64,000 nt of DNA from JBFONV01 sp040779335 (GTDB lineage Bacteria > Pseudomonadota > Gammaproteobacteria > Enterobacterales > Alteromonadaceae): NCBI GenBank assembly GCA_040779335.1, contig JBFONV010000001.1, positions 186,001 to 250,000 of the forward strand. The letters are read 5' to 3'. A program made the position numbers and the translations under genes. The notes below the pieces were generated by a model. That model was not told the origin of the DNA. It searched no databases and worked only from the letters and a program-made list of their open reading frames with translations. Positions 1 to 8,392 of the stretch are shown here, one piece after another (within the stretch, counting starts at the first letter, position 1; every line of letters starts with the position of its first letter).

Positions 1-1650
1 AAATATTGGTTAAAAGACAGCGAAAGTCGCGACCCCTTTGCTCACTATTGGGAAAAATTAACCAATTTAGTGATGAAGTTAACCAATAACAGCCGCAAAC
101 GTTATGCATGGATAGTTGCATTGTTAGGCGGCTCGGTATTAATTACTTTGCTATTAATGCCCAAGACCGACTTTATGCCTAGAGCGCCGATTGATGGATT
201 CTTTTATAGCTTGAATATGCCACCGGGCGGAAACGTGGATTTTATCGAGCACGAAATGGCGTCGCTGGTTAAAGAGAGATTAGCGCCTTACCTGTCAGGA
301 GAGAAATCACCGAAAATAAAAAGTTATAACTTTTATTCCTATGGTGCGGGCTCGACAGGCGGTTTTATTTATTCTGATGATCCTACTCGTGTCGAAGAGT
401 TGATGGAAATTGTTCGCAACCAAGTGCTTAATGATTTACCTGATACGCAAATATTTTTGTTCAGAGGTTCAATGATCAACGTTTCAGGTGGTGGTAACGG
501 CCGTTCTATTGATATTGATATTAAGGGACCGAATATTGATACGCTGATGACAGTTGCTCAAACGGGGTTAGATGCAATAACAGAACATATGCCCGGCACG
601 ACGGCTTTCCCTAATCCCAGTCTAAGCCTTGCTGAACCTGAATTAAACTTGCTCCCAGATGATCAACGCATTACTCAGGCTGGCTTAACACGACGAGATG
701 TGGCCAATGCTGTTCGTGCATACACCAGTGGTTTATTTATTAACGAATATTTTGACGGTAACGAGCGCGTTAATGTTATTTTGCGTGGAACAAAATGGCG
801 AACACCAGATGAGCTTGCCGCAATGCCCGTGCATTCGCCGTTAGCTGGTATTCAAACCATTGGCGAATTAACGACGATTACCCGTACTGCAGGTCCGACT
901 CAGCTTAGGCGTGTTGATGGTAAAAGAACCATCAGTATTCAAGTATCTCCTCCTGCGACTATGTCGTTGGAAGAAGCATTAGTGATGATCGACGAAAAAG
1001 TACTACCTGAGATGAATAAAGCATTAGAGAGTAATACCTCCATTTTACTCAGTGGCAACGCAAACCAAATGGCGTCGGCAATTACCGATATGATCAGAAA
1101 TTTTGTACTTGCCTTATTGATTTTATTCTTACTAATGACCGCACTTTTTAAGTCGGCAAAAGATAGTTTATTAGTGCTATTAGTTATGCCACTCGCTGTT
1201 GCTGGTGGTGTCGCCGCATTGAATGTTTTAAATCTGTTCACGTATCAATCGTTAGATTTATTAACCATGATTGGTTTTATTATCCTATTAGGTTTAGTGG
1301 TGAACAACGCCATTTTACTAGTAGATCAAACTCGACAAGCCGAAAAAGAGGGGCTTTCAAGAAGGCGCGCGGTTGCACAAGCTATTCGTATACGGGCAAG
1401 ACCTGTGTACATGAGTACATTAACCAGTTTATTTGGCATGTTACCCTTGATGGTTATGCCGGGCGTTGGCAGTGAAATATATAGAGGTTTGGCGACAGTT
1501 ATTGTAGGGGGAATGTCAGTTAGTGCGATATTTACCTTAGTACTTTTCCCAAGCCTATTAAGAATAGGGGAATTATCGTCAGCTAAACATGATGATGATA
1601 ATGTTGCAAATTTACATTCGGAGCCAGAATTGCTGGTGAGCAATCGCTAG
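1..1650 (+). CDS. RND (HAE1/AcrB-type) efflux transporter, C-terminal half (5' end outside window)
   Basis: This is the second half of an inner-membrane resistance-nodulation-division pump that uses the proton gradient to export compounds through a periplasmic adaptor and an outer-membrane channel. The frame is open from base 1, so the GTG at 70 is internal, not a start. The visible part begins just before a transmembrane helix (about residues 33-50 of the fragment), continues with a periplasmic porter domain, then has the clustered C-terminal helices with the NNAILLVD motif typical of the family. Full-length members are about 1020-1050 residues; about 549 are seen here. The adaptor gene follows after 9 bases with an AGGAGAG ribosome-binding site, so the pump gene precedes the adaptor, the reverse of the acrAB order. 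Substrate is unknown. Confidence 0.93.
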   Translation, partial: KYWLKDSESRDPFAHYWEKLTNLVMKLTNNSRKRYAWIVALLGGSVLITLLLMPKTDFMPRAPIDGFFYSLNMPPGGNVDFIEHEMASLVKERLAPYLSGEKSPKIKSYNFYSYGAGSTGGFIYSDDPTRVEELMEIVRNQVLNDLPDTQIFLFRGSMINVSGGGNGRSIDIDIKGPNIDTLMTVAQTGLDAITEHMPGTTAFPNPSLSLAEPELNLLPDDQRITQAGLTRRDVANAVRAYTSGLFINEYFDGNERVNVILRGTKWRTPDELAAMPVHSPLAGIQTIGELTTITRTAGPTQLRRVDGKRTISIQVSPPATMSLEEALVMIDEKVLPEMNKALESNTSILLSGNANQMASAITDMIRNFVLALLILFLLMTALFKSAKDSLLVLLVMPLAVAGGVAALNVLNLFTYQSLDLLTMIGFIILLGLVVNNAILLVDQTRQAEKEGLSRRRAVAQAIRIRARPVYMSTLTSLFGMLPLMVMPGVGSEIYRGLATVIVGGMSVSAIFTLVLFPSLLRIGELSSAKHDDDNVANLHSEPELLVSNR

Positions 1651-1659
1651 GAGAGTGAT

Positions 1660-2721
1660 ATGTTAAAAAGACCAAACCAATTAATGAAACAATACACATG
1701 GCTCATCGCTACATTGTTAATAAGCACCAGTACTTGGGCAGCACAAGCACCAGCAAGTCCGGTAAAAGTTGATACCGTTAAACAGATGAGCCTTGCGGCA
1801 ACGGCTGATTTAATGGCGACTTTGCACAGTAAGTTACACATTCCGATCACTGCGGGCGTGAGTGGTCGTTTAGATTGGATTGCTGAGCCGGGAGCAATGG
1901 TTAAACAAGGGGAACCATTAGTTAAGATGGAACTTGTACCATTACAATTATTACATGCCGAGCAAATGGCGCAAATTAAACGGGCAAAAATTAATGTTCG
2001 CTATTTAGACACTGAATTACAACGCTTACAAAAACTGCGCAAAAGCAATTCGGCCTCACAATTTCAGTTAGATCAAACTCAGTCACAGTATGAGTTGGCA
2101 ATAGCTGATATCGAAATTGCGCAATTGAAATTACAGCAATTAGACGACCAGTTGCAGCGAGCGACCATCGATGCGCCGTTTGACGGTGTCGTGACTGACA
2201 GAATTGTCCGTGTCGGTACTGACGTTAATCGCAGTGATACTATGCTGAAGTTTTTAGATACCGAACACTTAGAAGCGCGCTTGTATGTTCCGATAAAATA
2301 CTTAGCGTATGTACGCAAAGGCAACGAGTTGGCCTTAAGTGCTAATGGGCAAGTAATAAACAGCCCAGTAACCGCAGTGATCCCGAGCGCCGATCCTCGT
2401 TCGCAAACCTTTGAAGTGAGAATTGATATTGCTGAGCATTTAAATGAGTCTTGGGCTGCGGGACAGTTGGTTAAAGTTACCGTACCTACTCAAGATGCTA
2501 AGCCAACGTTAACGGTGCACCGAGATGCGTTAATATTGCGGAAAGAGGGGACTTATGTAGTAAAAGTCGATAGCGATAACAAAGTACATCGATTACCAGT
2601 GCGCGTCGGTCAAGGCACGTTTGATCGTGTTAGTATTAACGGTGAACTTAACGATGGTGACAAAGTTGCCGTGCGTGGCGCTGAGCGTTTGCGAGAAGGT
2701 CAAAGCGTCGTTGTTCAATAA
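1660..2721 (+). CDS. RND efflux periplasmic adaptor (membrane fusion protein, HlyD/AcrA family)
   Basis: This 353-residue protein should bridge the upstream RND pump to an outer-membrane factor. A hydrophobic N-terminal signal segment ending near TWAA (about residues 12-27) is followed by the first half of a biotinyl-lipoyl domain, a helical hairpin rich in Gln/Leu (about 95-165), the second lipoyl half (motif APFDGVV), a beta-barrel domain and a C-terminal membrane-proximal domain. There is no lipobox cysteine, so it is probably anchored by its signal helix or soluble in the periplasm. The ATG at 1660 is preceded by AGGAGAG. No outer-membrane channel gene follows; a strong hairpin closes the unit. 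Confidence 0.92.
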   Translation: MLKRPNQLMKQYTWLIATLLISTSTWAAQAPASPVKVDTVKQMSLAATADLMATLHSKLHIPITAGVSGRLDWIAEPGAMVKQGEPLVKMELVPLQLLHAEQMAQIKRAKINVRYLDTELQRLQKLRKSNSASQFQLDQTQSQYELAIADIEIAQLKLQQLDDQLQRATIDAPFDGVVTDRIVRVGTDVNRSDTMLKFLDTEHLEARLYVPIKYLAYVRKGNELALSANGQVINSPVTAVIPSADPRSQTFEVRIDIAEHLNESWAAGQLVKVTVPTQDAKPTLTVHRDALILRKEGTYVVKVDSDNKVHRLPVRVGQGTFDRVSINGELNDGDKVAVRGAERLREGQSVVVQ

Positions 2722-2735
2722 TATTTATTAGTAAG

Positions 2736-2770
2736 TTAGGTAACACAGTTATTCTATCTGTGTTACCTAA
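2736..2770. terminator. Hairpin between convergent efflux adaptor and darP genes
   Basis: A perfect 13-bp inverted repeat (2736-2748 with 2758-2770, 9-nt loop) lies between two convergent genes. It lacks a long T-run on either side, so it may act as a bidirectional or factor-assisted terminator, or as an mRNA 3'-end stabiliser. Confidence 0.6.
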
Positions 2771-2804
2771 ATTACTTTACTGAGCAGGCAATTATTTTTT
2801 GATG

Positions 2805-3323
2805 TTATAAATTGATATGAGTCTTTAAATAGCTAAACAAATCACGATAGTGCTTACCGGTTTTTTCCGCTTTAGCTTCTTTTGCCGCTTGGCGAACCAG
2901 TTGGCGTAGCTTCTGCCTTTCCATGGTTGAGTGCGCTTCAAGCAGGGCTTCAATCGCCTCATTACCTCCTGCAATCAAATCATCTCGTTGCTGCTCTAAT
3001 TGAATAAACTTACTTGCTTCCTGCTGGTGTTTATTCGCCATAACATCAATGGCTTGCTTTATTGGCTCTAGATCTGTTTCTTGTAAAATCTTGCCGATAT
3101 AACGAATATGTCGACGCAACGCTTCATGTTTGTTACTTATTTTGTCGGCCAAAATCAGTGCGTCTTTTATTTCGTCACTCAATGGTAATCGACTTCGTTG
3201 GTGCTTGGACATATCAACTAACTTTTGAGCGAACTCTTGTAATTGATACATTTCCCTTTTTATTTCGGATTTACTTTTGAAATCTTCATCGAATTCATCG
3301 ATATCGTTTGAAGAGTGGGGCAT
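2805..3323 (-). CDS. darP: Ribosome-associated assembly protein DarP (YjgA, DUF615)
   Basis: A 172-residue highly charged, helical protein of the DUF615 family, which acts late in 50S ribosomal subunit assembly (DarP, formerly YjgA in E. coli). The family pattern is visible: an acidic N-terminus (DEFDEDF), KSEIKREM at the start of the first helix, a helical body, and the C-terminal HYRDLFSYLK segment. An in-frame upstream extension to 3386 exists, but it encodes a hydrophobic stretch not expected in this family, so I place the start at the ATG at 3323 before the acidic N-terminus. It is divergent from pmbA, a common neighbour in gammaproteobacteria. Confidence 0.9.
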   Translation of the reverse strand: MPHSSNDIDEFDEDFKSKSEIKREMYQLQEFAQKLVDMSKHQRSRLPLSDEIKDALILADKISNKHEALRRHIRYIGKILQETDLEPIKQAIDVMANKHQQEASKFIQLEQQRDDLIAGGNEAIEALLEAHSTMERQKLRQLVRQAAKEAKAEKTGKHYRDLFSYLKTHINL

Positions 3324-3440
3324 AATGTTGGTTATCAAAATGGAAATTACCCCTAGTATACAACAAACTGTATAAGGCAAAAACACTCAAATTTTTTGTA
3401 TCGATAAAATAGACGGTATAAAAACGAGAATTAAAAAAAT

Positions 3441-4787
3441 ATGAAGACAGAATCAGAGAGCATTGACCAGCAATTAGAAAAAGTTGAAGCGCGCGTCGCC
3501 AGTGTATTATCACTGGCTAAATCTTTAGGCGCGGATGGCGCTGAAGTCGCAATGAGCCGTCAAGAAGGGCTTAGCGTTAATACTCGCTTGGGTGAAGTAG
3601 AGAATGTCGAGTTTACCAATGATGGCGCTTTGGGGCTGACCGTATATGTAAATGGACGAAAGGGGAGTGCTTCGACAGCCGATTTATCTGATAATGCTTT
3701 ACAACATACAGTGCAAGCGGCCATTAATATCGCCAAGTATACCTCGGTCGATGATTGTTCTGGCCTTGCCGATAGTGCACGTTTGGAAATGAACCCGCCA
3801 GAATTAGACCTTTATCATCCAAAACATCTGACTACAGAACAAGCCATTGAAATTGCCAAGTGTTGTGAAGATACCGCGTTAACGTTTGATAAAAAAATTA
3901 CTAATTCAGATGGTGCGACGCTTGAGAGTTTTGCTGGTTTTAAAGTCTATGGTAATAGCAATGGCCAGATAGTTGGTTATCCCAGTACCAGACATAGCTT
4001 AAGTTGTGTGACTATTGCTAGCGATGGTGATGATATGCAACGTGATTATGCTTATAGCGTTAACCGTGATTTTGATTTTCTTGATGCACCAGAATATATT
4101 GGCCAACACGCGGCTGAAGAAACTATTTCACGTTTACATGCACGTAAATTAAAAACTGGAAAAATGCCGGTAATGTTCAGAGCGGATATTGCCAATACCA
4201 TTTTCGGACACTTTATTGCCGCGATTAGTGGCGGAAATTTGTATCGTAAATCGTCGTTTTTAATGGATGCTATTGGGCAACAAGTTTTTCCTAAATTTTT
4301 GACTATCAATGAGAAGCCACATATTAAAAAGGCCTTGGCAAGTAGCCCCTTTGATAGCGAAGGCGTCCGTACTCAGGATCGTAATATTATTACCAATGGT
4401 ATACTCGACACTTACCTTTTAACCAGTTATTCAGCGCGTAAGTTAGGACTTACTACTACTGGGCATGCTGGTGGTATACATAACTGGCTGGTTTCAGCCA
4501 ATGGTGGTGATTTTAATGACATGTTACAGCAGCTGGGTACCGGCTTATTAGTAACTGAGTTGATGGGGCAAGGGGTTAACATCGTTAATGGGGATTACTC
4601 GCGCGGTGCAGCAGGTTTTTGGGTGGAAAATGGTATTATTCAGTATCCGGTTTCTGAGATCACTATCGCTGGTAATTTAACAGATATTTTCAATGGACTA
4701 GTAGCTGTAGGCACTGATACTGATTTGCGTGGTAGCATTCGCACTGGCTCATTGTTGATTGAATCAATGCAAGTTGCCGGTAATTAA
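3441..4787 (+). CDS. pmbA: Metalloprotease subunit TldE/PmbA
   Basis: 448 residues, the usual length for PmbA/TldE. Together with TldD it forms the heterodimeric zinc protease that matures microcin B17 and the CcdA antitoxin. TldE is the subunit without the metal site, and no HExxxH motif is visible here, as expected. The N-terminal half begins with repeated Glu/Gln helices and the GLSVNTRLGEVENVEF strand; the C-terminal half carries the glycine-rich GAAGFWVENG and the terminal ITIAGNL and GSIRTGSLLIE strands characteristic of the family. It stands alone; tldD is not in this window. Confidence 0.93.
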   Translation: MKTESESIDQQLEKVEARVASVLSLAKSLGADGAEVAMSRQEGLSVNTRLGEVENVEFTNDGALGLTVYVNGRKGSASTADLSDNALQHTVQAAINIAKYTSVDDCSGLADSARLEMNPPELDLYHPKHLTTEQAIEIAKCCEDTALTFDKKITNSDGATLESFAGFKVYGNSNGQIVGYPSTRHSLSCVTIASDGDDMQRDYAYSVNRDFDFLDAPEYIGQHAAEETISRLHARKLKTGKMPVMFRADIANTIFGHFIAAISGGNLYRKSSFLMDAIGQQVFPKFLTINEKPHIKKALASSPFDSEGVRTQDRNIITNGILDTYLLTSYSARKLGLTTTGHAGGIHNWLVSANGGDFNDMLQQLGTGLLVTELMGQGVNIVNGDYSRGAAGFWVENGIIQYPVSEITIAGNLTDIFNGLVAVGTDTDLRGSIRTGSLLIESMQVAGN

Positions 4788-4835
4788 ACTTCCTGCGCTC
4801 TTTGAGAATGTTGAACTAAAATAATATCGAGTTAC

Positions 4836-4854
4836 GTTAACCGCTCTGGTTAAC
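4836..4854. terminator. Short hairpin between pmbA and mgtE
   Basis: A 7-bp inverted repeat (4836-4842 with 4848-4854, 5-nt loop) lies in the 87-base gap between convergent pmbA and mgtE. It is not followed by a clear T-run, so termination is only a possibility. Confidence 0.35.
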
Positions 4855-4874
4855 TTAACTTCACTTTATTGAGT

Positions 4875-6233
4875 TTAACCTAGCATAAGCGTTGCGGTGC
4901 CCAAAAAGGCGAATATGCCAACAACGTCGGTGATTGTTGTGAGTATAACGCTACCTGCTAACGCCGGATCGATATTCATACGTTTGAGTAGTAAAGGAAT
5001 GGCAACACCAGCAATTCCTGCTGCGGTCATATTCATCAGCATAGCAAAAGCGATCACGCCACCCAGCATCATGTCTTGTTTCCATATAGCAACGACCGTT
5101 GCTATCAGTAATGCCCAGATAACACCATTTAAAAAACCGACGGCAAGCTCTTTATTGAGTAATGCTTTGGCGTTGCTATCACCAACATGACCCAAGGCGA
5201 TACCGCGAATCACCAAGGTTAAGGTCTGATTTCCCGCGACCCCGCCCATACTGGGCACAAGAGAATTTAAAATTGCGAGAATAGCGAGCTGGCTTAAGAT
5301 CCCTTCAAACATACTAGTAACTGCAACGGCGAGTAACGCAGTGATTAAATTAACACCGAGCCAAATAGAGCGTTGCTGTGTACTTCTAAGAACGGGGGCG
5401 AAAGTATCAGCTTCATCGTCTAAACCTGCCATACTCATCATGGAATGCTCTGCGTCTTCACGGATGATATCAATGACATCGTCTATGGTAATACGGCCGA
5501 GTAGGTGACCATCTTCATCGATAACAGGCGCTGAAAACCAGTCATAACGCTCGAAAAGTTGTGCAACTTCGTTCTCTGCCATATCGGCAGGGATCGCTTC
5601 TATTTCTTTATCGATAAGACTAGAAACGACTACTTCTGGTTTAGCGGTTACTATGGTTGATAATGACACCGCGCCAATAAAGTGATCTTGTCGATCAACC
5701 ACATAAAATGAATCAGTCGCTTCAGGAAGTTCACCTTTTAAGCGTAAATATCTTAGTACAACGTCTACGGAAACATCTGGCCTAATGGTGATGGTATCTA
5801 TGTTCATGATACCACCAGCAGTGTCTTCATCAAAAGAGAGAGCGGCTTCTACGCGGCTTCTATCCTGCGAGTCCATTGACTTAAGTACTTCGCGAAAAGC
5901 TCTATCTGGTAGCGTTCTTAATACTTCAGCAATATCATCAACATCCATGCCTTCTGCGACTGCAGCAAGCTTTTCAGGACGCATGCTTTTCAGGATGCCT
6001 TTACGGACTTCTTCGTTTAATTCTTCGAGTACTTCACCGTGGTTGTCAGGATCAATTAGTTGCCAAAGTACCGGGCGACTTTTGGCTGGGGAAGACTCCA
6101 ATATAAGGGCAAGATCATAGGCTGGCATGTTTTGTAATAACTTGCGCACATACACAAACATGCCACTACCAAGTGCTTCGTTAACTTGTTGCAGCCGTTG
6201 TTGACTATATTCTTGTTCTGAAATATCCGGCAT
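4875..6233 (-). CDS. mgtE: Magnesium transporter MgtE
   Basis: 452 residues with the standard MgtE layout: a soluble N-terminal helical domain (about 1-130), a pair of CBS domains that sense cytosolic Mg2+ (about 135-255), a connecting helix, and five transmembrane helices. The signature PSMGGVAGNQTLTL precedes the second helix, and an Asp sits in the last helix (TTITDVVG), matching the pore ion site known for the family. It should act as a Mg2+-gated inner-membrane channel. It lies downstream of ptsO on the same strand, a common gammaproteobacterial order. The 193-base leader contains a two-tier hairpin (6302-6368). Confidence 0.95.
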   Translation of the reverse strand: MPDISEQEYSQQRLQQVNEALGSGMFVYVRKLLQNMPAYDLALILESSPAKSRPVLWQLIDPDNHGEVLEELNEEVRKGILKSMRPEKLAAVAEGMDVDDIAEVLRTLPDRAFREVLKSMDSQDRSRVEAALSFDEDTAGGIMNIDTITIRPDVSVDVVLRYLRLKGELPEATDSFYVVDRQDHFIGAVSLSTIVTAKPEVVVSSLIDKEIEAIPADMAENEVAQLFERYDWFSAPVIDEDGHLLGRITIDDVIDIIREDAEHSMMSMAGLDDEADTFAPVLRSTQQRSIWLGVNLITALLAVAVTSMFEGILSQLAILAILNSLVPSMGGVAGNQTLTLVIRGIALGHVGDSNAKALLNKELAVGFLNGVIWALLIATVVAIWKQDMMLGGVIAFAMLMNMTAAGIAGVAIPLLLKRMNIDPALAGSVILTTITDVVGIFAFLGTATLMLG

Positions 6234-6301
6234 ATAAATACCTTGTGCCGTTTATAGAGCGAGCCCTGATCACTTATACCAATTGGATTGATAACTATTA
6301 T

Positions 6302-6368
6302 TATAGGAGAAAGTGCATTTGCTGATATTGAATAATATCTGGTTCAATATAGTGACATCTCCCCTATA
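6302..6368 (-). promoter_or_regulatory. Two-tier inverted repeat in the mgtE leader
   Basis: An outer stem pairs 6302-6310 with 6358-6368 (two-base bulge). Inside it, 6325-6332 pairs perfectly with 6343-6350 (8 bp, 10-nt loop). The structure lies between ptsO and mgtE, about 70 bases upstream of the mgtE start. There is no T-run, so it does not look like a simple terminator. It could be a cis-regulatory leader or an mRNA processing site; it shows no obvious match to the Mg2+-sensing M-box. Confidence 0.4.
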
Positions 6369-6426
6369 GCAGTTTATCGCAAATTAGTTGATTTATCAGC
6401 TTTTTTATCGAAAAAAGTATCAAGGG

Positions 6427-6702
6427 TTATTCGGATTCATCGAATCGATCCGTAAATAATTTATAAACGCCATCAAGTGCTTGTTGGGCTTCTTCTCCGT
6501 CAGTGATCACTTGTACCACTTTTCCCTGTCCACCAGCCAGCAGCATTAGCGCCATGATGCTGCTAGCATCAGCCTCTTTATCGTTTAATACGATGGTAAC
6601 TTTGGCATTAAACTTTTGGCAAAGTTGCGCGAGTTTGGTTGCCGCCCTAGCGTGTAAACCAAGTTTATTAGTGATGGTGATGGATTTTTCTAGTCGAGGC
6701 AT
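6427..6702 (-). CDS. ptsO: Nitrogen phosphotransferase HPr-like protein NPr (PtsO)
   Basis: 91 residues with the HPr fold. The phospho-accepting His17 lies in GLHARAATKL, and the regulatory-type serine region (ASSIMALMLLA) is present. It relays phosphate from PtsP to PtsN in the nitrogen PTS, a regulatory rather than sugar-transporting pathway. It sits 47 bases downstream of rapZ in the conserved rpoN cluster. The start ATG at 6702 follows a weak AGG-type site (revcomp ATAGGTTGCC). Confidence 0.94.
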   Translation of the reverse strand: MPRLEKSITITNKLGLHARAATKLAQLCQKFNAKVTIVLNDKEADASSIMALMLLAGGQGKVVQVITDGEEAQQALDGVYKLFTDRFDESE

Positions 6703-6749
6703 AATAGTGGCAACCTATTTTTAGGTGAACAGGGCTAGATATTGTGATA

Positions 6750-7604
6750 TTAAGTGGTTGGTTCAGTCAGATCTCTATGACGAGATTGCACATCTTCGCG
6801 TTCTTTTCTTAAATTATTTGCTAGCAATTCAGCAATATATACTGAGCGATGTTTCCCTCCAGTACAACCAATGGCAATGGTAATATAACTACGATTATTG
6901 CGTTCTAAGTGTGGTAGCCAGGTCATCATAAAGCTATTGATTTGCCAAATGAATTTTGTGACTATTGGCTGGCTAGCCAAAAAATCTTTAACCGGTTGAT
7001 CCAGTCCGGTATATATTTTTAAATCTTTCTCCCAAAATGGGTTGGGTAAAAAGCGAGCATCAAAAACATAATCAGCATCTTGTGGTACACCGTGCTTAAA
7101 GCCAAATGATTCAAAGACTACTACCATTGATCCGGATTTTTTACCTAAAATACGCTCACGGACTAAATCGGCGAGCTGATGAGGGGATAATTGGCTTGTG
7201 TTAATGTATAAATGCGCGCGACTAGATACTGGCTCTAATAATTTCTTTTCTAAACTAATTGCTTGATCTAACGCTATATTTTGTTTGATCAACGGATGTA
7301 GACGTCTTGTTTCACTAAAGCGTCTAATTAAATCGCTATCGTCGGCATCTAAATAAAGGATGTTAAGTTCGACCGCATTAGGTAGATAATCCAAAATTTC
7401 AGATACATCATTAGGATCGGCGGGCAAATTTCGCACGTCCAAACTTACGGCGACATTCTCATAATCGTTGATCACAGTGTGAGTCAATGCTGGTAAAAGG
7501 TTGACGGGAATATTATCTACACAGTAATACCCTAAATCTTCAAGCACACGCAACGCAACAGTTTTGCCTGAGCCTGAGCGACCACTGACTATAATTAATT
7601 TCAT
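6750..7604 (-). CDS. rapZ: RNase adapter protein RapZ
   Basis: 284 residues, the usual length. An N-terminal P-loop (GRSGSGKT, residues 8-15) is followed by a Walker-B-like YLDADD, and the C-terminal domain has the conserved AIGCTGGKHRSVY segment. In E. coli RapZ binds glucosamine-6-phosphate and directs RNase E to the small RNA GlmZ, controlling amino-sugar synthesis. Its place between ptsN and ptsO is conserved. The gap to ptsN is only 6 bases, implying co-transcription. Whether GlmZ exists in this lineage cannot be judged from the window. Confidence 0.95.
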   Translation of the reverse strand: MKLIIVSGRSGSGKTVALRVLEDLGYYCVDNIPVNLLPALTHTVINDYENVAVSLDVRNLPADPNDVSEILDYLPNAVELNILYLDADDSDLIRRFSETRRLHPLIKQNIALDQAISLEKKLLEPVSSRAHLYINTSQLSPHQLADLVRERILGKKSGSMVVVFESFGFKHGVPQDADYVFDARFLPNPFWEKDLKIYTGLDQPVKDFLASQPIVTKFIWQINSFMMTWLPHLERNNRSYITIAIGCTGGKHRSVYIAELLANNLRKEREDVQSRHRDLTEPTT

Positions 7605-7610
7605 GCCTGC

Positions 7611-8063
7611 TTAACTCACTTCATGGATAAGTTGATAAAGTTGTTCGTTAGTTTGGCATTTACGAACACTTTTGCAAAACTCTTTATTACTGAATAGCTT
7701 CGCAATGCTTTGCAGAGTACTTAAATGCTCCTGACAACAATCTTCTGGAACAAACAAAGCAACAAAAATGTCGACTGGCCGATTATCAATGGCATCAAAA
7801 TCAATGGTATTCTCTGTGGTTATTAATACTGCAATAACTTGTGTTGTATTATTTAAACGCCCATGAGGAATAGCAATACCGTTACCTATGCCGGTACTGC
7901 CCATTTTTTCACGAGCCATTAAACTTGATAACAGCTCTTGTTCACTGGTATCGAGTATTTTATTCGCGGCAATGTCACAAATTTTTTCTAATATTCTTTT
8001 TTTACTAGAACCGGGAACTGCACATACTGTGCAGTCCGGTGTTAGGATGTTTTGCAACTTCAT
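7611..8063 (-). CDS. ptsN: Nitrogen PTS EIIA component PtsN
   Basis: 150 residues of EIIA(Ntr)/mannitol-type fold. The phosphorylated His67 is in GIAIPHGRL, preceded by the typical MGSTGIGNG turn. Its phosphorylation state, set by PtsP and PtsO, regulates potassium transport and envelope stress responses in other gammaproteobacteria. It lies between hpf (8 bases upstream) and rapZ (6 bases downstream), so it is almost certainly in one operon with them. Confidence 0.95.
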   Translation of the reverse strand: MKLQNILTPDCTVCAVPGSSKKRILEKICDIAANKILDTSEQELLSSLMAREKMGSTGIGNGIAIPHGRLNNTTQVIAVLITTENTIDFDAIDNRPVDIFVALFVPEDCCQEHLSTLQSIAKLFSNKEFCKSVRKCQTNEQLYQLIHEVS

Positions 8064-8071
8064 AATGCTTC

Positions 8072-8359
8072 TTAGTGCTGGGTTATTTTACCCTTGTATT
8101 TAAGAACTTGACGGTCTAATTTATCAATCAAAGCGTCAATCGAAGCATACATGTCATTATTTTCTGCTTTTGCATGCACTTCTGTGCCATTTAAATGTAC
8201 GGTTGATTCAGCAATTTGATTTAATTTTTCAACTGTTAGAACAACATAGACATTATTTATGTGGTCAAAGTGTCGTTCTAGCTTTGCAAACTTTGAGGTA
8301 ACATACTCGCGTAATGATTCAGTAATGTCGACATGATGTCCAGTGAGGTTAATTTGCAT
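8072..8359 (-). CDS. hpf: Ribosome hibernation promoting factor (short form)
   Basis: 95 residues, the short HPF/YfiA type without the C-terminal dimerisation domain of long HPF. Conserved features are the start MQINLTGHHVDIT, the basic helix LREYVTSKFAKLERHF, and the final DKLDRQVLKYKGK segment. It binds the 30S decoding centre and, with RMF in gammaproteobacteria, promotes inactive 100S ribosomes in stationary phase. It follows rpoN in the conserved order. Confidence 0.95.
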   Translation of the reverse strand: MQINLTGHHVDITESLREYVTSKFAKLERHFDHINNVYVVLTVEKLNQIAESTVHLNGTEVHAKAENNDMYASIDALIDKLDRQVLKYKGKITQH

Positions 8360-8392
8360 AAGCTTAATCCTTATTGGTTGAGTTACGATAAA

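Noticed and set aside
3324..3386. N-terminal extension of darP
   Set aside because: It would add a hydrophobic 21-residue segment absent from the family; the ATG at 3323 gives the normal acidic N-terminus.
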